Shown here: positions 23,089 through 30,270 of the stretch, in pieces
How the letters are laid out: every line of letters begins with the position of its first letter
How positions within the stretch are numbered: the first letter of the stretch is position 1
Origin: Flaviflagellibacter rhizophilus
GTDB lineage: Bacteria; Pseudomonadota; Alphaproteobacteria; Rhizobiales; Methylopilaceae
Length of the DNA stretch: 64,000 nucleotides
Assembly (NCBI RefSeq): GCF_033898525.1
Contig: NZ_JAXAFJ010000013.1
Coordinates: 19,110 to 83,109, forward strand
Direction of reading: 5' to 3'
Notes under the pieces: model-generated
Told to the model about the DNA's origin: nothing
What the model saw: the letters and a program-made list of their open reading frames with translations, nothing else
Database searches by the model: none
Position numbers and translations under genes: made by a program

Positions 23089-25678
23089 TGACGATCCTCT
23101 GCGGCACCACGATGACCTTGCGCACCGGCATATCACCAATCGCGCGCGCGATGGAATCGAGTTTCATCACGGCAGCCTCGATCTCCGCTGGCGTGGCCGA
23201 GACCGGCACTTCAATCTCGTCGCGGCGCTTGCCGTTCACCTGCACGGCAAGGGTCACCACATCGGCCACCACAAGCGACTGGTCGGCGTGCGGCCATTCC
23301 GCCTCTGCGACGAGGCCCTGCCCGCCAAGAGCCTGCCAGCACTCCTCGGCGAGGTGCGGCATCATAGGTGCCACGATCTGAACGAGGATCCCTGCGGCCT
23401 CGCGGACGGCGAACGCCATGTCCTCGGCCGGCGTGGCGCGCACCGTCTGCAGAGCACCACCCAGCGTGTTGGCGAAGTCGTAGACGTGGGCGACGCAGCG
23501 GTTAAAGCGCAGCCGCTCCACGTCGTCCGTGACCGCGGCCAACGTCCTGTGCGTGGCCTGCCGCAGCTTCTTTGCCTCTGCGCTGAAGGCTTCTGGAGCC
23601 GTGGCGGGAGCGCTGATCGCCGCCGCCTCGCCGACAAGGCGCCACAAGCGTTGCACAAAGCGGCCCGCGCCTTCGACACCGGATTCCGTCCAGATCACGT
23701 CGCGCTCCGGCGGGCTGTCGGACAGCACGAACCAGCGCGCAGTGTCGGCGCCATAGGTCTCGATGATGTCGGTCGGGTCCACGGTGTTCTTCTTGGACTT
23801 CGACATCTTCTCGATGCCGCCGATCTCCACCACCGTGCCATCGGCGGTGAAGGCGGCGCGTTCGCCGTCATTCTCCACGATCTGCACTTCAGCCGGAGAG
23901 AGCCACTGGCCCGAGGCATCCTTGTAGGTCTCGTGGACCACCATGCCCTGCGTGAACAGGCCCGCGAACGGCTCCTGCACGCCGGTATAGCCAGCTTCGA
24001 CCATGGCGCGGGTGAAGAAGCGCGAGTAGAGCAGGTGCAGGATCGCGTGCTCGATGCCGCCGATATACTGGTCTACCGGCAGCCAGCGATCCACCGTCAG
24101 CGGCACCACCGGCTCATCGGCCTTCGGGTCCGTGAAGCGCGCGAAGTACCAGGACGAATCCACGAAGGTGTCCATGGTGTCGGTCTCGCGCCGTCCCTTG
24201 CCGCCGCATGAGGGGCAGGCGACGTGCTTCCATGTCGGATGGTGGTCCAGCGGATTGCCCGGACGGTCGAAGGTGATGTCCGTCGGCAACGTCACCGGAA
24301 GCTGGTCGTTCGGCACCGGCACCGCGCCGCAGCTTTCGCAGTGGATGATCGGGATCGGGCAGCCCCAATAGCGCTGCCGCGAAATGCCCCAGTCGCGCAG
24401 GCGGTACTGCACCTCGGCCTGTCCCCAACCGCGCTCCTCGTAGAGGGCGAGCGTGCGGTCCATGGCCTCTTGGCATGTCTGCACCGTGCCGGGCTCTCCG
24501 TGCCATTGCACGTAGCGCACCGTCTCGGTCTTGGGCGGCACGAAGGCCGTGTCGCCCACGCTCTCGTCGCTGTCGAGCGGCTTGAAGACATCGATAACAG
24601 AGAGCCCGTATTTGCGGGCAAAATCGAGGTCGCGCTGGTCGTGCGCCGGGCACCCGATGACGGCGCCCGTGCCGTAGTCCATCAGCACGAAATTGGCGAT
24701 CCACAGCGGCAGGTGCAGCGTGGCGTCGGCAGGATGCGTGACGGTGATGCCGGTGTCGAAGCCCAGCTTCTCGGCTGTCTCGACGGCTTCCTCGGAGGTG
24801 CCGAGCACCCGGCAGCGCGCATTGAACGCGGCGATCTCCGGATTGTCCTCTTCAAGGCGCTTCGCCAGCGGATGATCCGCCGCGATGGCCGCGAAAGTCG
24901 GCCCCATCATGGTGTCAGGTCTAGTTGTATAGACAGGTAGATTGTCGAAGCCTTCCGGCGCTCCGTTCAGCGTGAATTCAAAGGACAGCCCCTTGCTCTT
25001 GCCGATCCAGTTGCGCTGCATCAGGCGCACCTTTTCCGGCCAGCGGTCCAGCGTATCCAGGCCTTCCAGCAGGTCCTCGCTGAAGTCGGTGATGCGCAGG
25101 AACCATTGCGTCAGCTCGCGCACCTCGACGGGCGCGCCGGAGCGCCAGCCCTTGCCGTCCACCACCTGCTCGTTGGCGAGAACGGTGTTGTCGACGGGGT
25201 CCCAGTTCACGCGCGACTGCTTGCGGTCGACAAGGCCGACCTTCAGGAACTCCAGGAACAGGCGCTGCTGGTGCCGGTAATAGGACGGGTCGCAGGTTGC
25301 GATCTCGCGCGACCAGTCGATCGACAGGCCCATGCTCTGCAACTGCCCGCGCATGGACGCGATATTGGCGTAGGTCCATTCGGCGGGATGCACGTTGTTC
25401 TGCATCGCGGCGTTTTCGGCCGGCAGGCCGAAGGCGTCCCAGCCCATCGGGTGCAGAACGTTAAAGCCCTTGGCGCGCTTCACGCGGGCCACCACATCGC
25501 CCATCGTATAGTTGCGCACATGGCCCATATGGATGCGCCCCGAAGGATAGGGGAACATCTCGAGCACGTAGTATTTGGGCCGGGGATCGGAGGTGTCGGT
25601 GTTGAACACGCCGCGCGCGTCCCATTCGCCCTGCCATTTGATCTCGGCTTCGCGGGCGTTGTAGCGCTCCGTCGTCAT
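23075..25678 (-). CDS. leuS: Leucyl-tRNA synthetase
   Basis: Class Ia synthetase. The HIGH-type motif reads GRIHMGHVRN near residue 50 and KMSKSKKN lies near 610. CP1 editing-domain sequence TTRPDTMMGPTF and zinc-like CPSCGGKG are present. 867 aa from ATG 25678 (MTTERYN); an ATG at 25696 would add six residues. It diverges from yggS. Confidence 0.96.
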   Translation of the reverse strand: MTTERYNAREAEIKWQGEWDARGVFNTDTSDPRPKYYVLEMFPYPSGRIHMGHVRNYTMGDVVARVKRAKGFNVLHPMGWDAFGLPAENAAMQNNVHPAEWTYANIASMRGQLQSMGLSIDWSREIATCDPSYYRHQQRLFLEFLKVGLVDRKQSRVNWDPVDNTVLANEQVVDGKGWRSGAPVEVRELTQWFLRITDFSEDLLEGLDTLDRWPEKVRLMQRNWIGKSKGLSFEFTLNGAPEGFDNLPVYTTRPDTMMGPTFAAIAADHPLAKRLEEDNPEIAAFNARCRVLGTSEEAVETAEKLGFDTGITVTHPADATLHLPLWIANFVLMDYGTGAVIGCPAHDQRDLDFARKYGLSVIDVFKPLDSDESVGDTAFVPPKTETVRYVQWHGEPGTVQTCQEAMDRTLALYEERGWGQAEVQYRLRDWGISRQRYWGCPIPIIHCESCGAVPVPNDQLPVTLPTDITFDRPGNPLDHHPTWKHVACPSCGGKGRRETDTMDTFVDSSWYFARFTDPKADEPVVPLTVDRWLPVDQYIGGIEHAILHLLYSRFFTRAMVEAGYTGVQEPFAGLFTQGMVVHETYKDASGQWLSPAEVQIVENDGERAAFTADGTVVEIGGIEKMSKSKKNTVDPTDIIETYGADTARWFVLSDSPPERDVIWTESGVEGAGRFVQRLWRLVGEAAAISAPATAPEAFSAEAKKLRQATHRTLAAVTDDVERLRFNRCVAHVYDFANTLGGALQTVRATPAEDMAFAVREAAGILVQIVAPMMPHLAEECWQALGGQGLVAEAEWPHADQSLVVADVVTLAVQVNGKRRDEIEVPVSATPAEIEAAVMKLDSIARAIGDMPVRKVIVVPQRIVNVVV

Positions 25679-25811
25679 ATGCTTTGTGCCATTCATGAAT
25701 GTGTGGAGCGGCGGCCGCCGCGAAGTGCTGCCGGAAATTGGCCTTTTGCCCTTGGCGGGTCAATGGCGCCCGTTCGGGGCGTGGCCGATGAACATGAAGT
25801 GGAGGACGGTC

Positions 25812-26504
25812 ATGGATGATGGCGTGGGCGAGCGGCTGCAATCGGTGCGAGCCGCGCTGGGCACTGCATGCCTCAAGGCCGGCCGCGAAGCGGGCGATGT
25901 ACGCCTGATCGCCGTCTCCAAGACGTTCCCCGCGGAGGTGATTGCGGAGGTGCTCGAAGCCGGCGAACGCTGCTTCGGCGAGAACCGTGTGCAGGAGGCC
26001 GCAGCCAAGTGGCCAGCTTTGCGGGAGCGCTACCCGGACGTGGAGCTTCACCTCATCGGACCCTTGCAGTCCAACAAGGCGCGCGAGGCCGTGGCCCTGT
26101 TCGATGCCATCCACACCGTTGACCGGCCCAGGATTGCGGAGGCGCTGGCCGCCGAGATGGAGCGCCAGGGCCGCGCGCCGAAGCTGTTCGTGCAGGTGAA
26201 CACGGGCGCCGAGCCGCAGAAGGCGGGGGTGCTGCCGGAAGAGGCGGATGCCTTCCTTGCGCTGTGCCGCGAGGAGCACGGTCTCACGATAGCGGGGCTG
26301 ATGTGCATCCCGCCGGCGGACGAGAACCCCTCGCCGCATTTCGCGCTGCTGGAAAAGATCGCCCGCCGCAACGCTCTCCCGGAACTGTCTATGGGCATGA
26401 GCGGCGATTTCGAAGCCGCTGTGATGTTCGGCGCCACCTATGTGCGCGTTGGCAGCGCCATCTTCGGGACGAGGCCGCCTTTGCCAACGGCGGAAGCGGG
26501 CTAG
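25812..26504 (+). CDS. YggS-family PLP homeostasis protein
   Basis: Single-domain PLP-binding barrel related to alanine racemase N-domain; balances pyridoxal phosphate and amino acid pools. The PLP lysine is in IAVSKTFP (about 37). Motifs FGENRVQEA and HLIGPLQSNK are diagnostic, and the C-terminal MSGDFEAAV binds phosphate. GGAGG lies about 7 nt before ATG 25812, which decides the start. 230 aa. It overlaps the convergent cNMP-binding gene by 4 nt. Confidence 0.93.
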   Translation: MDDGVGERLQSVRAALGTACLKAGREAGDVRLIAVSKTFPAEVIAEVLEAGERCFGENRVQEAAAKWPALRERYPDVELHLIGPLQSNKAREAVALFDAIHTVDRPRIAEALAAEMERQGRAPKLFVQVNTGAEPQKAGVLPEEADAFLALCREEHGLTIAGLMCIPPADENPSPHFALLEKIARRNALPELSMGMSGDFEAAVMFGATYVRVGSAIFGTRPPLPTAEAG

Positions 26505-26965
26505 GCCTTGTCCAAGCCGCGCAAGGTCGCGGCCACGTCCAGCAGTGCGCTTTGATCGCCGCCGATCCGCTCCACCAGCTTGTGCCGCAACTGGGCTGCG
26601 ATGTCGGGAAACTCCGTCAGCATGCGCCGGAACAGGGGGCGCGGAATGCTGAGCAGGTTGCTCGGTTCCGCACCGAATGCGTCACAGGGACGCTCCGTGG
26701 GGATCAGCAGGGCCATCCCCCCGATCAGCGTTGAGGGGCCGACCCGGCGTTCGCTCCCATTCTTGCGGCTGGACACGACGAGCCGGACAGCGCCGGCCAG
26801 CACAACGAAGGCGCCCTCGGCGGGCGTGCCGCCCTGGAACAGCCTCTCGCCCTCGCGAAGCGCCACTTCCTCGGCCGAGAAGGCGAGAAGGCGCAGCGCG
26901 TCCTGCCGGATCTCGGCAAACAACGGCGCACGCTCTAGTACGCGAAGGGTGTCCTCAAGGCTCAT
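26501..26965 (-). CDS. Cyclic-nucleotide-binding domain protein without HTH
   Basis: 154 aa that is essentially one Crp/cNMP-binding beta-roll: LFAEIRQDALRLLAF, a GERLFQGGTPAEGAFVVLAG strand set, then a helix. No helix-turn-helix follows, so it is not a Crp-type regulator. It lies 33 nt downstream of the OmpR-type regulator gene, so a signalling role beside it is possible. The ligand is unknown; the canonical cAMP phosphate-binding RSA motif is not obvious. Confidence 0.8.
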   Translation of the reverse strand: MSLEDTLRVLERAPLFAEIRQDALRLLAFSAEEVALREGERLFQGGTPAEGAFVVLAGAVRLVVSSRKNGSERRVGPSTLIGGMALLIPTERPCDAFGAEPSNLLSIPRPLFRRMLTEFPDIAAQLRHKLVERIGGDQSALLDVAATLRGLDKA

Positions 26966-26998
26966 TCGGCTCCCTGGCCGTACCCCGAGGCCTCTCCG

Positions 26999-27685
26999 CT
27001 ACGGAACCAGCTTATATCCGCCGGCTTCCGTGACGAGCAGCACCGCGTTCGACGGGTCCTTCTCGATCTTCTGACGCAAACGGTAAATATGCGTTTCCAA
27101 CGTGTGGGTCGTCACTTCCGCATTATATCCCCAGACTTCCTGCAAGAGCTCATCGCGGCCGATGACCTTGCCGCCGGCGCGGTAGAGGTAGCGCAGGATG
27201 GAAGTCTCCTTCTCCGTCAGGCGGACCTTGGAGCCCTTTTCGCTCGTCAGCAGCTTGGTGGACGGGCGGAACGTGTACGGACCCAGCGCGAACACCACAT
27301 CCTCGCTGGCCTCGTGGCTGCGCAACTGGGCGCGGATGCGGGCGAGCAGCACGGCAAAGCGGAACGGCTTGGTGACGTAGTCGTTGGCGCCGGCGTCCAG
27401 CCCCTGGATGGTGTCGTCCTCGCTATCCTGGCCCGTCAGCATGATGATGGGCCCCTGGAAGCCGCCGGAGCGCACGGTGCGCACCACGTCCCGGCCATCC
27501 GCATCGGGAAGGCCGACATCCATCAACACGAGGTCGAGATGGCCTGCCCGAATCGCCGAGACGGCCTGGTCACCGGTGGCCGCCATGGACACGTCGAACT
27601 CCGGGTGCACGGCCAGTTGCTCGATCACCGCTTGCCGCAGGTCTTCGTCGTCCTCTACGACGAGGATCTTGCGTACAGAGGCCAT
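26999..27685 (-). CDS. OmpR/PhoB-family response regulator
   Basis: Receiver domain 1-120 with acidic EDDED at 11-15, phosphoacceptor Asp56 (LVLMDVGLP) and KPF lysine; winged-helix domain about 130-228 (TEKETSILRYLYRAGG, THTLETHIYRLRQKIE). 228 aa. The receiver-to-DNA-binding linker resembles the alphaproteobacterial CenR-type envelope regulator, but that is from memory of the family. No kinase gene is adjacent. Divergent from the L,D-transpeptidase gene. Confidence 0.88.
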   Translation of the reverse strand: MASVRKILVVEDDEDLRQAVIEQLAVHPEFDVSMAATGDQAVSAIRAGHLDLVLMDVGLPDADGRDVVRTVRSGGFQGPIIMLTGQDSEDDTIQGLDAGANDYVTKPFRFAVLLARIRAQLRSHEASEDVVFALGPYTFRPSTKLLTSEKGSKVRLTEKETSILRYLYRAGGKVIGRDELLQEVWGYNAEVTTHTLETHIYRLRQKIEKDPSNAVLLVTEAGGYKLVP

Positions 27686-27767
27686 GACAGTCTCCTTGAT
27701 CTTTGGCCGGATGGCCTTGAAAGGTCAGTTGGGCAGTAGATTCACGGTTCGCCGTGGTTCAACCGCC

Positions 27768-28322
27768 ATGATGTTCGAGATGATGCACCAGATGTCCGAT
27801 GCGTTGCAGACTATCTATGTACGAGCCTCCGCGTTGGACAGACGCAAGGGCCGGCTTTTCGGCGAAGGGATTTCGATGCCGTGTGCCCTCGGACGCTCCG
27901 GCATCCGCACCGCCAAGCGCGAGGGCGATGGCGCGACGCCGCGAGCCGTGCTCCCTCTGCGCCGCGTCTGGTGGCGCGGCGACCGGCTGAAGCTTCCGGG
28001 AACAGGCCTGCCGATGGTCAGGACCGCGCCGGATGACCTGTGGTGCGATGCCCCGGATGATCGCCGCTACAACAGGCCCGTGACCGCGCCATGCACGGTG
28101 TCACACGAAGCGATGTGGCGCGAGGACGGGCTGTACGATGTGGTGGTGGAGCTTGGCTGGAACGACGATCCGCCGATCAAGGGTCGGGGAAGCGCCATCT
28201 TCATGCATATCGCCCGGCCGGGCTTCCTGCCGACCGAAGGCTGCGTGGCGCTGCGCCGGCGCGACATGCTGCGTCTGCTGCCGCGCCTCGGCCCGAACAC
28301 CCGTCTCCGCGTCGGACTTTAG
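27768..28322 (+). CDS. L,D-transpeptidase family protein (YkuD-like)
   Basis: Likely acts on peptidoglycan cross-links through a catalytic cysteine. Cys159 in PTEGCVAL and His147 in AIFMHIA match the His-Cys pair of the family; CALGRSGI, KREGDGATP and YNRPV are conserved blocks. No clear signal peptide is visible, and the start among several ATGs (27768-27792) is uncertain. About 184 aa. Its stop overlaps the convergent xthA stop by 4 nt. Confidence 0.85.
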   Translation: MMFEMMHQMSDALQTIYVRASALDRRKGRLFGEGISMPCALGRSGIRTAKREGDGATPRAVLPLRRVWWRGDRLKLPGTGLPMVRTAPDDLWCDAPDDRRYNRPVTAPCTVSHEAMWREDGLYDVVVELGWNDDPPIKGRGSAIFMHIARPGFLPTEGCVALRRRDMLRLLPRLGPNTRLRVGL

Positions 28323-29119
28323 AAGCTGAAGCTGGCGACCAGAGGCACGTGGTCCGACGGACGCTCCCAGGACCGGACATCCTTGCGGATGCGCACATCT
28401 GTTGCCGCGCCCTCGATATCGCGGCTCGTCCAGATGTGGTCGAGCCTTCGCCCGCGGTTCGACGCCTCCCAGTTCGGTGAGCGATAGCTCCACCAGGTGA
28501 AGACGCGCTCCGGCTCGGGCATCCGCTTACGCACGGTGTCCACCCATCCGAGGTTCTGGATCGACAGCATGCGCTCGGTCTCGGCCGGCGTGTGGCTGAC
28601 GACACCCAGCATCTGGCGGTGGCTCCAGACATCGTCGGGCAGAGGCGCCACGTTGAGGTCGCCGACCAGGATGGCGCGTTCCGGCGAGCGCCCGCCCGTC
28701 CATGTGCCGATCTCGTCGAGATAGGCGAGCTTGTGCGCGAATTTCGGGTTCGCTTCAGGGTCCGGGATGTCGCCACCCGCCGGCACGTAGAAGTTATGCA
28801 GCGTGACACCTTCGGCCGGGCCTTCCGCCATGGTGACGGCGATGTGCCGGGCATCTTCCTTGCCGCCGAAGCGGAAGCGATCCACGGAGGCGAAAGGCAG
28901 GCGCGAGAGAATGGCCACGCCGTGATAGCCCTTCTGGCAGGTCAGCGCGGAATGGGTGTAGCCCCGGCCGTTGAAGGGGTTTTGCGGAAATTGTGCCTCA
29001 AGGCACTTCGTTTCCTGAAGGCAGAGAAGATCCGGCTGCTCCTCGTCGAGCACGCGCATCACCTGCTCGATACGCAGACGTACGGAATTGATGTTCCAGC
29101 TGATGATCTTCACGGGCAT
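28319..29119 (-). CDS. xthA: Exodeoxyribonuclease III
   Basis: Mg-dependent AP endonuclease and 3'-5' exonuclease for base-excision repair. Blocks: SWNINSVR, LCLQETK (metal Glu), GVAILSR, VGDLNVAP and the C-terminal SDHVPLVA with catalytic Asp-His. 266 aa is normal. Confidence 0.95.
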   Translation of the reverse strand: MPVKIISWNINSVRLRIEQVMRVLDEEQPDLLCLQETKCLEAQFPQNPFNGRGYTHSALTCQKGYHGVAILSRLPFASVDRFRFGGKEDARHIAVTMAEGPAEGVTLHNFYVPAGGDIPDPEANPKFAHKLAYLDEIGTWTGGRSPERAILVGDLNVAPLPDDVWSHRQMLGVVSHTPAETERMLSIQNLGWVDTVRKRMPEPERVFTWWSYRSPNWEASNRGRRLDHIWTSRDIEGAATDVRIRKDVRSWERPSDHVPLVASFSF

Positions 29120-29165
29120 GGCGACGGCTTAAGCCACGGCGCGGTACTGCGCCATAGCGCACCCG

Positions 29166-29202
29166 CAAAAAGCAGCGCCCGGTCTGGGGGATGACCGGGC
29201 GC
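29166..29202 (-). terminator. Strong intrinsic terminator downstream of lolA
   Basis: On the minus strand a perfect 10-bp stem (arms 29193-29202 and 29175-29184), an 8-nt C-rich loop, then TGC and five U residues (29167-29171). It ends transcription coming from ftsK-lolA or from the structured region just upstream. Confidence 0.8.
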
Positions 29203-29292
29203 GCTCACGCTTTTCGCGTTAACGCCGGGAGGGTTAGCCGGCGTTGCAGGAGCCATATGACGACGGGGACGCCACGGGGAACAGGCTCCTGC
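29166..29292 (-). ncRNA. Candidate structured small RNA between lolA and xthA
   Basis: Consecutive inverted repeats on the minus strand: a 9-bp pair (29284-29292 with 29246-29254), an 8-bp hairpin (29238-29245 with 29221-29228) whose loop reads CTAACCCTC, a small ACGC/GCGT hairpin (29216-29219 with 29207-29210), and the terminator hairpin with a CCCCC loop. Two C-rich loops resemble anti-Shine-Dalgarno loops of known alphaproteobacterial sRNAs. It could also be only the lolA 3' UTR. No promoter is clear. Confidence 0.3.
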
Positions 29293-29367
29293 CTGTCACA
29301 TCATCTGGGAGAGGGCCGGCGCGGCGGCAAGAAGCGCCCAATTCACGAGGGCGTGACGGCGGCCCGC

Positions 29368-30201
29368 TTATTTGTGGTAGCGCGTGTAATCGACCTTGAA
29401 CAACTTGTCGTCCGGTTTGGAATTGGTGTCGAGTTCCGAAACCAGCACCGTGGTGTCGAGGCCCTGCGGGTCGGTGATCGTCCACTGCTTGAGCTGCATG
29501 CCGTTGGGGCCATCCTCCGCGAACACGAGGAGCACGCGGGACTTGCCGCCGAACGTGGAGTTTTCCTCGAGGGCGACGCTCACCTGCCCGCCCTGCTCGG
29601 CAACCCCGACCACTTTCGAGTCCGTGGCAAGGTCCAGATTGGGATCGAGCAGGAACTTCAGCGGCGTCTGGCCGAGCGGATAGACATCCTGCGTCGCGAG
29701 CTTGCGGTCACGAACCACAAGCGACTTGCCGTCGGCGATGATGTCGGTCGTCGAGGGAGCCTGATAGTAGAATCGCGCCTTGCCCGGCTTGGACAGGAAG
29801 AACTTGCCCTGCGTGCGCGAGCCGTCCGGCGCGATCTGCGAGAAATTGCCGACCAGGGTGCGGATGCCGTTGAAATAGGTATTCACCTTGGCGACGGCAT
29901 TGCCGGAACGTGCCTGGGCCGGAGCCGCGACACGTGGCGCCGCCACGGCCTGCGCGTTCAACTGCATGGGCGCCTCGGTGTTCGCGACCGGCACCATCAC
30001 GGCGCCGCTGCTCGCGCCGCGCGAAGCCACAAGCGCCTCGGCCGTAAGGCCGCGGCTGGCTACGGAGGTCACCGACGTCGAAGCTGCGAAGGCTGCCGGC
30101 CGGGCCATCGGCACCGGAATACCCTGTGCCATGGCGGGCACGGCCACACCCACCAACAGGGCCGTGCCGGTGGACAGTCGAAGAATGGCGCGGAGGTTCA
30201 T
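29368..30201 (-). CDS. lolA: LolA-like outer-membrane lipoprotein carrier
   Basis: Periplasmic chaperone that carries lipoproteins to the outer membrane. Signal peptide 1-20 (MNLRAILRL...AMA). The LolA domain occupies about 95-277 (YFNGIRTLVGNFSQIAPDG, GKFFLSKPGKARFYY, VFAEDGPNGM). Residues 21-95 are an Ala/Val-rich low-complexity insert, making it 277 aa against about 200 usually. Start ATG 30201 by signal peptide. Downstream of ftsK by 69 nt. Confidence 0.87.
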   Translation of the reverse strand: MNLRAILRLSTGTALLVGVAVPAMAQGIPVPMARPAAFAASTSVTSVASRGLTAEALVASRGASSGAVMVPVANTEAPMQLNAQAVAAPRVAAPAQARSGNAVAKVNTYFNGIRTLVGNFSQIAPDGSRTQGKFFLSKPGKARFYYQAPSTTDIIADGKSLVVRDRKLATQDVYPLGQTPLKFLLDPNLDLATDSKVVGVAEQGGQVSVALEENSTFGGKSRVLLVFAEDGPNGMQLKQWTITDPQGLDTTVLVSELDTNSKPDDKLFKVDYTRYHK

Positions 30202-30270
30202 GGTCAATCCGTTTGCCGGTGTTCTAGACCGCCCGTGTGGCGACACTTGGATGATGATGGGGACGGCGGC

